Below, one piece after another: positions 49,763 through 62,930 of a stretch of 64,000 bases of DNA. Each line of letters opens with the position of its first letter. The stretch's first letter is position 1. The notes beneath the pieces were generated by a model, which saw only the letters and a program-made list of their open reading frames with translations, was not told the DNA's origin and did not search any database. The DNA comes from Lethocerus indicus (lineage: Eukaryota; Arthropoda; Insecta; Hemiptera; Belostomatidae): the NCBI GenBank assembly GCA_019843655.1, contig JACDQD010000005.1:3375575-3439574 (forward strand), written 5' to 3'. Position numbers and translations under genes: made by a program.

Positions 49763-52700
49763 ATTTAGCACATAGAGAGCAACACCTCTGTCGTTATATT
49801 AACGACCTATTCTGCAATTGAAAGCTATTATGAATGTCAAGGATGAGTGACAAGCAAAAATTTCCATACTGTCTTAGTACAAAAAGAATTGCCAAGTTCC
49901 ATCAACATGCAACGATGCATTTCAACATTTATCATCGCGAGGTATCATTTTCGCCCGTGTCGCTTTTTATTTTTTAATATTCGGAACTGGATTTTAAGGA
50001 ATTGACTAGCTCATACAGTTTTTCGTTTCCTAATATTTAAAGCGTACAAAAAGTATATTCGAAATCAAAACTTAGGCTTAACGTAACTTAGTTTGAACAG
50101 CCAATACATCCATATACATATACGTTGACTATACATATACGGCTGTATCAAAATAGTAAACCTGAATGCAAGGTTTCGCTTTTTAGGTACAACATGAAGA
50201 TGCATTTCGGTAATATCGAAGCGAACTTTTCTTAAAAGTACCAATCATTAATAATTTTTAAATAAACTGAAGGCAAGTACTATCCCGGCATTTGGGGAAG
50301 GCAATCGCAAATAGATCAATCTGTATACTGTCGGTTGTTTCGTCCCTTACTGATAGGAAAAATTGTCGATTTACATTCCAAATACACATATACACTCTGT
50401 TTCTTTTGGCTAATCAAAAGATGCATTTATCTGTTCGCCTTTTGACTGTTCCGTTTCATCAACGTACGCGTACCGTTTTCTCATAAGCTGTCATCGTCGA
50501 CTAGACAGACTATTGCCCAATCGCGCCGATTAGGAAATTTTACGCAATTGAACTTTCAGTTTACAACCGAAGGACGGTTTACTGTGCTCTTGGGGGGACG
50601 TTTTGTTAAACTCCGAAAAATGTTTGTCTTGTACAATGCGCGGAATTTTTTTTCACGATTTAAGAATCGATCTTCGGCCATTTGATACTTCCCTAACTAA
50701 ACAGTGACATCACTATAATTTATATTATATATATGCATGGGCCAATGATTCAGTTCTCTCGCAAATGCCGACCATAATGGAGAATCAATTGTAATTGTAT
50801 ATACATGCATCTGATGTTCTAAAGGTTACAGGCTTTGGCTCAACGTGAAAGCATTCTTGTGACTAATCCTAGTCTATCCCTCTTTTAGTGTTGATTTCGG
50901 CAACAATTTAAGTGCAAAACTAAATTTTTACGCACATCCTTAAAGTTAACATAAAGTATTAATTATACTAACTGTATATAAGTATTAATAATTCTTTATT
51001 CCGGCGTTTCCGCATAAAGCGGGCAAAATTTCATGTAAAGGAAATGGTAAGCGCTCTTTCCGTAGAATGATTGATAAAAACCATTACACTAATGGTTCGA
51101 ATATTTTTTTTATTTTTATTTTTTCGGGTCTTCCAATTTAAAATGTAAGCGAATTTATGCGTACATTCTTAAAGTCATTGTTTTACATCGTCATTGCCAT
51201 TGAATAGCATTGTACAACAATGCTCCAAATACTTTGGCGATTGGAGACACCGGAGTGTCAAACAATCACAACGGGAGGTGGCATTTCAATGAATAATTCT
51301 TGGACGGTTTCATAAACTAAAGGTTAACCGATAAGGGGAATCTTTGAAAATATGGTGCGACGAGGTCGAATGACGCGTACGGAATACGACTGCGATTAAG
51401 CCGTAATTTGTAGTCGCCGCCGTAATTCCGGGTTTACTTGCGGTCTCGGTTTGTAAAAGTAATTTTTCGCAAACATTACACTCCGCTTTGGCGTGTCATG
51501 CGTCTAAGATATCAAATCTGGCTATGTCTGGCTAATGCCTCAGTCCTTGTTAGCGATTTTTTTGTGTTGTAGCCTTGTGTTGTATGTTGTTTTACACCTT
51601 GTTGTATTTAGATCAGTTTTATTCACATTCTTCGAGTACTAAAAACATCAATATTTTCATATTCATAAAATAATGTGTACGGAAACATTTTGCGTACACT
51701 GCATTTCGTAATGAATGAGAGGTCAAGGTGGTGCCAGTAAAAAAGTATCTCGTATATTGTAATTTTATCTCATTTTTTTGCCTCCTTTAGTTGTTTGGGC
51801 TCGCTTAGTCATTTTTACATATCGTTTCTCAATTTGACCACATTTTGTGTGAGGAGACAATAAATTACTTTTAGTTTTACACCTAGCGAAGTTTATTCTT
51901 CAGACCGCGTTTGTCACAGCGACGAGTTTCATCGTATTTAAATACTGAAATGATGTCAGTCTCGGATGATTGGAGCTTTATTGCGCTGCCGTACCTTGCA
52001 TGACATGATTTGTTTTTATCGCCACTCAAATGGTAATTCAGCAATTTATTTGTAACACCTGTTTCAATCCACTTTCATTTTTCTCGAATCGTTTGCGTCC
52101 CCATCAACATATATTAAGGGCAAACGGGAAATATTAGGTACAACTACCTCATTAAAATAATTTTAAAAAATATATAGAGGGGTCAAATTTAAGCTGCACT
52201 CAGTAGTGAATTCGTTCGCACAAATCTCAGTTGTAGATAGGTCCTTCCGGCGCAGATAAATTAAGTTGACTGGATGGCAGATATTTTTATATTATCTAAT
52301 TTTTCTCGTTTAATTGCACGCCAACATTTATATTAGGCATTTATTCTTTAAGCAAATGTTCTTTAACGGAAAGGCGTATAATTATTCCGGACGTATTCTT
52401 GAAACCTGCGATATGAATAAGATACGCGTTGGATTCTCCGTTGCAAAATTGTGAACTTTTCAATCAATTAGCAACTTTGAACCGACACCGATATAGACGG
52501 TGACTTTTTCACAGCGGTACGCGGTTGATTTTGCCCTTTGAACGCGCCTCGAAAAGAAGTCAGAGTGTATCGTCCGATGCACATCCTTTGGTCCCGCATT
52601 CTGAACCCCCGGGGACCTTGGGTTGCTAAACCGGCACGAAATGTGAAAATACTTTAATTTCGTCGGATTTACATAGGAAAAATGTTCACATCGTATGTAA

Positions 52701-53160
52701 ATAATAGTTTACAACGTATAAAGTTCGGTTTAACACACTCATCCCCTCGGACCATCCCAATTTTAATCGACAATGAATTGATCCGAAATAACTATCGAAT
52801 TTGACGAGGAATAACTCTTTTTTCTTGATTATCCGATATTTCATCGACGTGTTCTAGATACCGAAAGTAATTTCTATATAATTTTCGGGGAATTAAACAG
52901 CGTGACAATTTTCGAGACCCACCTACCATCTGTCGTGGGCGTTTGGGACCGCCTAATTTCCGAAGGCCTCAATATCCCCGCTTACCGCCCCATGTCGCGT
53001 AGAAACCGGCGCCAAATTACAGTGGGAAACTCGAAAGGGGGGACCTACTCTGATATTGAATCAAATTGATGCAATCTGAGAGGGGAATCTCGTCCGCGAT
53101 GTTTACCGCCCTATTGTCTAGGGCCGGTATTGTTAGTCGGGAGGCATTGTACCAGCGGAG

Positions 53161-53213
53161 GAGAGAGAGAGAGAGAAACAGAGAGGGAGGGAGGGAGAGA
53201 GAGAGAGGGAGAG
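53161..53213. repeat. (GA)n-rich microsatellite
   Basis: A GA/GGGA tract inside the intron that produces spurious Arg-Glu frames. Confidence 0.93.
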
Positions 53214-56002
53214 ATGATGGGCCGGAGAAAGCGGCTACGGCTATTGCACCGCCGGGTTAACGTTCTGTGACCGCCGCCGCCTCTGGCTGGTTCCTTTTTC
53301 ACGTAGAGAAGTCCTCTCAGAACAATTTTCCGCCCGTGAAATTCTCTCCGTTGCCCGCCTTATCTGCCCACCTATTCAAAGACGGGCCCTCTGTCTCTCG
53401 GTAACCGGCAAAGAATCCACTGCCTCAAGTTCTACGCTTCCACTCTATTAGAGTGGAAATCTCGACCTTCTTATTTCGGATATAAAAACGGACCGAGTTT
53501 TCTCGATTATCTGGCCTTTTCATAGACCGGTTTCTGCCGCACATGGGATGCTTGTGGCCCAACTTGTCTACAAGGTCACTACAACTGTATCTTATACGCT
53601 GGTGACAGCAGTCTGTTAAGATATGTTACTTACATTACCAACATATTAAAAATGTTAGTTTCAAGGAGAAAATCACGGTAGTGGCAAGCGACTGCTAATA
53701 TAGACTGTCAAAATATATTTATTTGAAATCGCCAAATATTATACTACTTGAACCGAACTATGGCCCTTGTCCATCCGAATAACTGCACTCTGTCGACTGC
53801 AATTATTTCAACAGTTTCGACTCACAGTAACTGAACTTCAGAACTGAACCAATTCAGATGTTCTCCTTTCCTGAATCAAAAGTAATTCATTCTCGTGCAA
53901 TATGATCTATGACTTGTTGGCCGCGACAAAGTCAGAAAAAGTAGAAGGACACAACACGCCCGAAGAGGATAGGACACATCACCAAGAAGCGTTACTAATT
54001 GAAGAGATAGACAATCTCCAATTTGGAAAGTGAAAACACTCTTGATTTACATCAGTATTAGGTATCCATGGGAACAACAATATCAGAGGCGTAAGAAGAT
54101 AATTGGTCCAGCGATAAAAATCTGTGTTCAATGTTACTGTAAAATACGTAAAGTACGTAATACAGCAAATAATGGCATGTAAATTATATAAATATCCACA
54201 ATAAATGGAAAGCGACACGTGATAGGAGCGGTGGTCATTCCTAGTGGTCTAGAGAAAAAAGAGTTCCTCGAGTCTTTTTTGGGTACCGACCATGGCGGAA
54301 TGCTGAAACCTCAAAATCCAGAACCCATTTGCGGTAATACGCTACAATTCAGACTGTAAAAATCCAACATCGGACATTCTAATAGCACATTTAAAACCGT
54401 CTACCTATTTTTGTAATGCGTTCTTCTGTCATCGACTGAAGGCCACGAGTCGGCAGTCCTGCCTTTAAAAGATACAGATTAAATATAATCCATATTTCTG
54501 GAGTAAACTTTATATTCTTAGGAAAATTTTATATTCTAATTTGAGACTCCTAAATGAGGTTCCGCTTGAATAAAACAAATTTATACGGCCCAAGGGAGAA
54601 ACTTGAAAGGAAACTGACACCTTGGGAGCCGGGATTTCACACTTACGTGAAAAACCACGTGGGAAATGAAACTAATTGGCATTGGTCGTTCACCTCCTCT
54701 GCAGTTTACACTCGGTAATCACACGCCTTGGTATAATTAGAAATTTTAGTTAAAACATTATCTACCGGATTAGTTTGGTGTTCACTCCTCCCAGTGAAAT
54801 GGATCTATCTCATCCTCACTACGTGCATTTAACCATTTGAATTATTCGACAGCAGTTCCCCGAAACCATTTACGGAACAAATATAATATTGTTGGCCATT
54901 TTGAAAATCCTTGACATTCGCCTCCCGGTCAGATAGAAATATCCGACACCTTCTCCTGCTGCTTTTCATCACTCAGGTTTTGAATCTCGTCACGTAGGTT
55001 GTTCAACGCGATGGCTGACATGCTTCGCTCCAATTCGAAGCAGCGGCGCTTACAAGAATGTCTTCTATAGAAGCTCCTGAATGGGGAAATATTCTGCGGG
55101 CCGCTAAATAACTACTTTCTCCCAGACTAGAGCATCGAAATCTCCTCCGTTCTATACAGTGCCTCGAAGTTTTCACAAACTCCTCTTCACTACTCGATTT
55201 TTTGGGGGATGGGTTTCGTGTGAATGAGATAAAAGTAATTTTGATAGACCAGAGAACAGGTACAAAAATATAAAAATAAAGATCCATTTACTGACGTCAG
55301 ATTCCGACGTTCTTTCGTTCTTCTTCCGAAATGGTGGCAAACGACGTTAGAAATGTTCGAGACTCGACCGTTTCATCAGATTCGTTTTCCCTTTTTTTAA
55401 GCCCCGGAACGGATTACAGTTTTTCTCGTGAAAATCTGTTGAAAAACGTGCTCAATCTATTAACTTCTATTCCGGAACGTGTCAAGTTCGAGGTGACACT
55501 GTTCGAGGCTACGTTTGTATCTATAAATTAACAATGCTTTACAAGAGTCTCGGCTTTCGCCTATTCAAAACGGACATTTGAAAAGCTGCCGGCCTGTCGA
55601 CACTGAAAGGAACCCTTTCAAAACGCTTGAATTATAAATAATGGATAAAGTTGCTCGGAGAAAAAAACACGCATCCTGTTGGGTTTTCTTTTCCAAGCAT
55701 ATCACCGTTTATATATATTGATCCCATAGTCCTCGCAGCGTGACTTCGGGCCAAGTTACGCCAAGTTGAGATATGCTATAAATTTAAGCTGGATGAATAA
55801 AGTAATTCACAGCGTACGGTAGCAATTCCGTGAGCCGTTCTGAGCGGGAATAGCCAACGGTTCGGGCGGTGTTGTCACGGTCACGAATCGATGGCTTGTA
55901 AGAATTCGCTACATTAGCACTTCGCCGAAGTTCCAACTGCACGGTTTCCTCGTCTCCTTCAGACAGACCGTCCGATAGGCGCTGACGAGTGGTACCGTCG
56001 TT

Positions 56003-56078
56003 ACACAGATTCGGCTCATTTGTTCTATAGATTGGGCGCCTTCGAACTCAAACGTCGGCAGTTCGAATCTACCCGTAA
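56003..56078 (+). repeat. tRNA-like sequence in the intron (SINE head or tRNA pseudogene)
   Basis: A B-box-like AGTTCGAATCT (56060-56070) follows a degenerate A box CGGCTCATTTG (56012-56022). The T arm GGCAG-TTCGAAT-CTACC pairs at four of five positions. The acceptor stem is not convincing, so this is a relic. Confidence 0.42.
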
Positions 56079-56442
56079 ACCCCTGTCTAATTTTCCTAGT
56101 AGGATTCAGGGGTGAAAAATCCAGCCACTGAAGCCCCCCCCCCCATAGAGTGGTCGAAGATGTGTTAACCAAGAAGAACTGTCCGATATAATAATACAAA
56201 TTATATTTTCATTCCCTGCTTTTTATACGAGCGGTCCAGCACCTTTATCGCCTATTAGACAACACAGACAATAGATAGACATAAATTTGATATAAACTCT
56301 GTTATGATCGCCCAGTGGGCACACATAATCGGTCCTATTTAGACCGGTTTCGTAACGTTACCGGTGTCAGGTCGAAACGAGCGAGCGGAGACATAAGGCA
56401 GATGGCACGAGATGATATTCCATACCCCCGACCGAGTAAGCC

Positions 56443-56472
56443 GTAAAACGATATTTTCCCATATCGTTTTAC
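56443..56472. repeat. Perfect 12-bp hairpin with 6-nt loop
   Basis: GTAAAACGATAT (56443-56454) and its exact complement (56461-56472) flank TTTCCC. It has the same design as the 18-bp hairpin at 35307, but no shared sequence. Confidence 0.88.
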
Positions 56473-58571
56473 CTTCAGATTCAATAATACAGCAGTTGTT
56501 CAACTTCAGCTTTTCAATCTCTGTTAATTAAATAATGTGCACGTTTAAAAACTATCGATATTTTAAAAAATATCGAAATATATTTTGGGTAATATTTTTA
56601 ATGTTTCTTACAGTATTCCCTTTCAGCATTCGTGGTTTTCCCATTAAGTGAAATTGGAATCATTTGGCGATTATAAAAAAATATCGATCGAAAATTCGAT
56701 TAAAAATCAAACTTCATTATTACTGTTTGCATAACAATAATTATTTTCGTTTAAATTATTTCTGAATTCGGGAAATTGAAAAAGCGACATTAAAATATTG
56801 AGAATAGATGGAAATACTAAGGCCTGACTTCTGAAATTTTTTCCCTGAAAGAAATAAATAGAAATCGTGAGGAAGCAATTTAGTGGACGTGACTAGAAAT
56901 AAAAGTACCCTCATTCAAAGGAGCGATTAAAGATTATCTTTCAATTCAAGAAAATCCATTTCCACTTACAACTAAATTGTACATATTGCTAATAGGAGAA
57001 AGTTGAAATGATTAAATTGATACTAACTGATTGAAACTAATTTTAATAATTCGATTCAATGTTGGCCGCGGTCTCTGAAAAGGAAGAAGCTATTGTTTCG
57101 AAGATGATTTTCAACCTTCATCTTGCAAACATCGACCTTTATTTCCCATACAAGCTATAGATTCCGCAATACTTGAGACATAGACGTATAAATAAATAAA
57201 AAAAGCGATTATTCGGCACAGTTTTCTTTACCCCAACGTTGTTTTCCGAACGACCAATTTGTCTCCGATTTGCTGACTGCGGTCATTATTTGACCGCGAT
57301 CAAACCAAGGTCCAATATCGGCACTTCCTAGATTCATTTCTTTTCCTATTTGGAATTTCAAAAAAGTTTTGTTTTTTGCATTTCAGGCATTCTCTTTTCA
57401 AATTCAATTCTTCTATTCCACGCTCGGATAACCAGCAGCGAATACATTTTACATTGTAGCCGCTTTGTACTGACAAATTGGCGCAAATGCGTCTAAACAC
57501 ATTCGTATGCTTTTTTAACACATTTTTTTAACATTTTATTAATTGTACAATCAACCTTAATTTTTTATGGGTACAATGGCGATAGTATAAGAGAAATAAT
57601 CTTTGATTGTATTCCTTTTGACTTGTATTTCTTCTTCTGGGGGGAGGTTGATGCGTAACGAGCAAATTAGGATGAGGAATAGGAAGGGAATGGAACATTA
57701 GGGACAGGAATTTTATAAATTCAACTGTCGGTGTATTGAGGTCGTGGTGAATGGTGTGATACATACCGGGGAGCTCTAAGGATGATTCGAAGGACTTTTA
57801 ATACGAATCACTGAAAGCGAACGATGTTGGTTTTGAAAATAAATAAATTTAGCCTTTTACATTTTCTTTGGTAATATTGGTTTTCACCAATGGTGCCAAA
57901 AGAGAGCCTGAACATGAACAGTATTAAACTGATTTTTTTATTTATTCATTCAATTATGTCCGGCGTGTCCTCTCCTCCTTCGAATCCTCTTTTTAGCGGT
58001 GTGCCCCAGAAAAAAAAATTGTCAGCCGGCCGTTTCTCTCGCCCCTTTGGCGTTATATAAAACGAATTATGGAGAGAACTTTCCATTAGAGAGGCAAGTG
58101 CACTCCCGGCTAGGAACATCAAACGAGGAAGGAGGATATTTTCTGTCGCCTCCAATGTAACCGATGTGGCCACGCACAACGCTTAGGCTGAAATATTCTA
58201 TGTTCCGAAGAACTTTCTGTGACCGACTGGCAATGTTTCCACAAACAATGGTCCGTTGTAAACGCGATCATTGTTGACATCCACGCATAAATTTATAAAC
58301 TCAAACACCATCCCGGCGCTACCCGTTCCGGTGAGAGAATATATGTGCTTTGTATTGAAATTGAGAGGTCTTGGCCAGGACGAGAACTAGACAGGTTAGA
58401 GACTGGACAGGGTCGTAATAATACCGTATAAGCACGGACGCTGGAGCCTCAATGCGCTATTAAGTGTGCTACTTTAATTTAATGATCGCTTTTACACCAA
58501 GTTAGTAGAGAAATCTAAATTGTTGTCCACGACCAAGCTGTAGAACTCGATACCAAAATTGTCTAAAAGAG

Positions 58572-58746
58572 AAAAATTCTGTAGATTTCGTGTGTTTCTG
58601 TCTCCTCTCGTTGGTTTGGTCTTTTGCTAGACCGGATTCGGCTGCTCGCCATCTTCAGTAGCGGTGTTAGTCACTTTGGCACTTTGGATGTTTTTTGGAC
58701 ATCCTCACTGCACTGTCACATGTAATGTGGTGGTCGTCTGTTTGTC

Positions 58747-58778
<32 letters not shown>

Positions 58779-58870
58779 GTGTGTCTTGTTATTGTGTTTT
58801 TGGGGGATGTTGTTTGTCTTATTTCGGTTGGGGAAAATTTTGTTAATCGGCTTCAGTCTTTGTCGGGTTA
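58572..58870. mobile_element. Inverted-repeat element with hammerhead-like motif, copy 3
   Basis: The left part matches copies 1 and 2 (GTAGATTTCGTGTGTTTCTG through GGACATCCTCACTGCACTGT). The middle has gained a (TA)n run at about 58747-58778. The right arm is not recognisable as the inverted end, so the copy is broken or rearranged there. Its right edge is uncertain. Confidence 0.68.
58626..58662 (-). ncRNA. Hammerhead ribozyme-like motif, mutated (copy 3)
   Basis: This is the same 37-nt block with helix I GCUA/UAGC, CUGAAGA and UGGC-GAGCA-GCC intact. The GAAA box has become GAAU, which breaks the A15.1-U16.1 pair next to the cleavage site. By the known hammerhead rules this copy should be inactive. 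Confidence 0.52.
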
Positions 58871-58933
58871 TCGGTCAAATATATATTCGATCATACAACT
58901 GGTCACAACTATTAGGTTTCAAATAGACAGACA

Positions 58934-59278
58934 GGAAACCTATCTGGTATTGTGTATTTACGTTTAATAAAAGTTTTCCTGTTGATCCAAAATGTATTGA
59001 AAAAACTTTACTTTTAGTAATCTAGTTAATCGGTGCAAGTGCACGAAACGAACTGTAGTTTATGTACCACACTCAGGAGAGCGCCACTTGCACCGATTAA
59101 CTAGCGCCCCCTGAGTGTGGTGTGGAAATGTACCTAACTAAAGTTTGTTTTGTGCAAGTGCACAGATTAACTAGATTCAAACGTAAAGAAGTATAGTAAA
59201 GTAAAGTTTTTTTCAATAAATTTTGGATCAACAGGAAAACTTTTATTATCGTAAATACACAATACCAGATAGGTTTCC
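58934..59278. mobile_element. Foldback (palindromic) element in the intron
   Basis: Almost the whole 345 bp folds on itself. The outer arms 58934-59012 and 59201-59278 are near-perfect inverted repeats (GGAAACCTATCTGG at one edge, CCAGATAGGTTTCC at the other). Pairing resumes over CTAGTTAAT, the GTGCAAGTGCAC segment and ACCACACTCAGG / CCTGAGTGTGGT. In the middle, the 20-mer starting at 59022 has an exact inverted partner at 59085-59104. It is non-coding, and no target-site duplication was identified. Confidence 0.82.
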
Positions 59279-61412
59279 GGTCGTATATTTGGAAGTCAGA
59301 ACATAAAACCTTATCTTTCTAATGGTTCTATTAGTCTACAAATGTTGCAGACCATTGGTCTAGGACAGTCGGTCATTCATGTCCCTGTAAATTAATGTCA
59401 ATTTAATTAAAATTGATTAAATCTTGAATGAATTATGGTATGAAAATACCTTCGATTTACAGCGGCTGAAGAATCAGTCGAGGCCGATTGTTCCGTTCTG
59501 CGTACTATTGGCCAACTCTTGGAACTGAAGTCATTAAACTCGACTCCAGCTCAAGTGTAATAGAGAGGGAACCAAGTGCGAACGAATGCGCAACTGAACG
59601 CAGCGCGAATAGCATGAAGCAATATATACGAAATGATTTATTGCGTTTTTATCACTTTCCTCAACTTAATTTATTCCTATAGTCCGATTGCGCAATTTCC
59701 AATTGGGCCCCGATACATTTGAAATCGGCCATGCTCCAGCGAGTGGCTCCCGTTACTTGACATTCTATACGACATACTCCGGTTTCAAAACTAAATCGTA
59801 CGCCATATTCCCTGGTGTGTGCGTTGGACAATTATTTTACGGAACATACATCAGTATTGTGAACGGGATCAATTCAACATAAATAAGGAAAGCCAATTCT
59901 GGGGAACAAAACAGGGCCAATCCGGTCAATGGATTTTTTTCGCGGTAGATTATCTCCACTCCCACCCCAATACCAATTACTCCGTCAGTGGGGGTTGCTT
60001 CATCACACGCCGACGTACCTATGTTTCTCGATATGTTACTGATTGAATGCTACTGACGGCGGCGAAAATCCGAAAACGATCCAACTCGGGAACGAAGACG
60101 TGAGTCGGTGAAATCCCGAGTGCGATGACAGTCGCTTATCTGTTCGGAATTAGTCTCTCGAAACTTTCGAATCGCTTGAAATACTGTTACAAATTTAAAT
60201 CGTCGAATAGGTTTTACGCGACTAACATTTGCGCGTAGCCCAAGCAACAGCCGCATCAATAGTCGGTGAGAGGGCCGTACGTGGAAGCAAGGGCGGTGGA
60301 GAGGAGGTCGGTTCAGTCTGTTGCACTTCCTCGTTCTTTCTTTTTCTGTTAATTATTTGAACAAGAGAAAGAGTGGCGGCCGCAAGCAGACCCCCTGGAA
60401 GGAAGCCACCGCCGGCCCCTGTTCCGCTCTCACTTTCCATACCTCCCTCCTCCTCCATCTCCAACCTCCAACAATTTATCGCACCGATATTGTTTTTCCT
60501 TAATTTACCTTTGAGCGATATATAAATTTTTATTGAAATTCAAACGAGGATTCTACATTTAAATTTGGACGGAATTTAAATTTCCAGTTTATGGAAAAGT
60601 ACGAATCCTGGAATGTCATGAAACACCATTTAGGATGAATAGAGAAAATACTGTAAGAACTATTTTCTATAGCAATAATTTAACGAAAACAATTTGTAGA
60701 AACTTTCCTTTCTTTCGTGCTCCCTTAGTTCTCTCCTAATTAACATGACCCGTCTAAGCTTCTTAACACTATAGCCGGTGTTCAGTATAGAGCCGAAAGG
60801 CCAAATTGCGAAAACAAACAAGGCGAGTTTCCTCGGGAATATTCGTGCAACTTTTCCGGAATAAAAAATAATGAACAATTTTCTCTCTACCCCCCCCCCC
60901 CCAACATAGCGGGGTGAGAAGACGTCGAGAACTGTCTATTCATTGGACAAACGCGTGGAGTTAATAGGACGGCATCGTGATAATAATAACGACTAGACTC
61001 GGAAACTTTCTAATGGAACAACTGACAGTTGTCGGGAATAAAATCGCCGTACGAAAGTTAGGCACACGGCTTTTGCAGCGAACATTAAATTACACGTCAC
61101 CTTACGGTCTTACGGCCACCAAATAAGGCCGAAGCTTATAATTACATCCCAGATGGATAAGATAGCGAAATTGAGCAACTCTGTTATTTCTTTAGAAGTG
61201 TAGAAGTTTCCATAGGAACAAAATTGTTTACGTTATACCTTTAAATGACCATTCGCAGTTTAGAAGAGTGACGTATATGAAAATATTTATAGAGCAATAA
61301 AACAGTAAGAGTTCTTATATGAACCAATCTTTTTAATTAGTACTGGTCGAACGTGAGCATTATTACTTCGAAATACCTTATTATATTCTTCGCGAGGGTC
61401 TGGAATAATTTT

Positions 61413-61587
61413 GGTCTCCACTCGCTGGTTCGGTCTTTTGCTAGACCAGGTCTAGACACGCTGTCTAGACTGTCACTTCACATGTACTCTCCACTTCTAG
61501 ACATACGTATACAAGTGAAGTGACAGCGCAGACAGGATGGCCCACTAGCACAGCCAGAAACAGGTCTGGCAAAGGACTAAACCGAAA
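61413..61587. mobile_element. Short diverged member of the same inverted-repeat family, copy 4
   Basis: The left end reads GGTCTCCACTCGCTGGTTCGG then TCTTTTGCTAGACC. The right end reads GGTCTGGCAAAGGACTAAACC, its inverted counterpart. The inner arms GAAGTGACAG / CTGTCACTTC pair too. The hammerhead core has been lost. Confidence 0.62.
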
Positions 61588-62320
61588 TTAATAAAACTAC
61601 AGGGTAGTTTACGATTTCAATAATTCAAATTCAATTTTTAACAGACGGCCCACGACCGTTGCATAACATGTTTTGTCCGCTCGATTCCAGGTAAAAAATC
61701 AGAAGACGTCATCATAACGTCCAGTTGGGGGGATAAGAATCTAGTTTTTTATATATTATTTCTCTTCGCCCGTTTTCCCGCGCCGTTTGGCCGGGGCTCA
61801 GAACCGGTCGGAACCAGAGGTTGAGGATCTCGGCTGAGGGCGGCGGCGTTCAGGGCCGACCCTCAGCTCCCATTCCCATTAGAGTCTCGACCACTTCTGT
61901 TTCCTGTCGTCACGCAAAAGTAAATTTGCATTCTTGTCGTTGCACAAACAGACTCCTTCTTCCCCGTTCCTTTTTTTCTTCGTTTCTCGCTGTCGCGGGC
62001 GCCAACGCAAAAAATAGTGAACGATGCGCTATAATAGCATCCAGCGATTGCATGTCACGAGAAATCATTAGACCGCTCGGTCCTAACTCCCGATCTAATG
62101 TCCAGCCCAAGGTTTTTAATTCCGTCCATTCCGCGTTGACGCGTCCTTGGCCATATTTAAAGTCCTGTGTTCTGTACTTGCGCTTACAGTAATGACTTAA
62201 CTATCCCATCCTTCGATTCCTTAGCCTCGTGTCACCTTCCCGTAAATCCCGAGCGCCGCCTTAAGAGGAAATGACCGCGCGTTTTCCTCACTATCCAGTA
62301 ACGTGTGACACTGCGTCAAT

Positions 62321-62930
62321 AGTACATTTGTGTTATCAAATCGCACTGTCACTAAATATTTTGTTGTACAAATTGCAGTCGTAAATCAAGAGTAAAGGAA
62401 AAAAAAGTAATGACTTTTCGCTTGTGAAGGATGTCGATTAGTGTTGTATTTAGGTATGTAGGATACAGTTAATGGAAGCTGGAACCTTGGGAATGGACCT
62501 TGAGGTGGGAGTGGATACAGGCTCTGCGATAATTGTTTCGCGAACAATTTTTTCAAAATATCGCCACCGCAATAAATGAAATTATTTAATACTGAGCCGT
62601 ATTGTATAATGAGGAAAACATACATTAATGCGGTAGCCTACTTCGTACAATAATTCTTTGGATCTTCTGTCTCCACTGATTTGGTTTAATGATAGGGACC
62701 GGTTTCGGCTTTTCGGCTACTTAAGCGTGTTGATTGCCAGTTGGGCATCGACCCAACTTCAAGGGTTTCAAGGCAGACCGGAGAGATTCTAATTTATATG
62801 AATATAAGGCCCGTCGCACGATTTTAAAACTGGGTGGATTCTCCGTCGAAAGTACATTCGTGTTATCAAATCGCGCTGTCACTAAATGCAATTATTAAAA
62901 TCGTAGTCGTGACTTAAAGAGAAAAAAAAG
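62321..62930. repeat. Pair of direct repeats of about 85 bp, 530 bp apart
   Basis: The copy at 62321-62407 and the copy at 62851-62930 share AGTACATTYGTGTTATCAAA, then TCGC.CTGTCACTAAAT, and a similar A-rich 3' part (AGTCGT... GAAAAAAAAG). They could be two copies of a small element or the long terminal parts of one insertion. The second part of copy 5 of the ACCGGTTTCGGC family (62662-62745) lies between them. Confidence 0.7.
62662..62745. mobile_element. Fragment of the ACCGGTTTCGGC inverted-repeat family, copy 5
   Basis: Only TTCTGTCTCCACTGATTTGG and GACCGGTTTCGGCTTTTCGGC are recognisable. The CUGANGA part is no longer intact. Confidence 0.5.

Noticed and set aside
53515..53560. Further member of the ACCGGTTTCGGC family (AGACCGGTTTCTGCCGC)
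   Set aside because: Only about 15 bp match and no flanking family sequence is present. The same applies to the match near 56342.
55003..55287. 94-codon frame on the - strand inside the intron
   Set aside because: No recognisable protein and no flanking splice sites. Probably chance.
61821..62192. 123-codon frame in a GC-richer patch of the intron
   Set aside because: No motif and no matching splice acceptor or donor in the right phase was evident. Left as an unproven possibility in the intron description.
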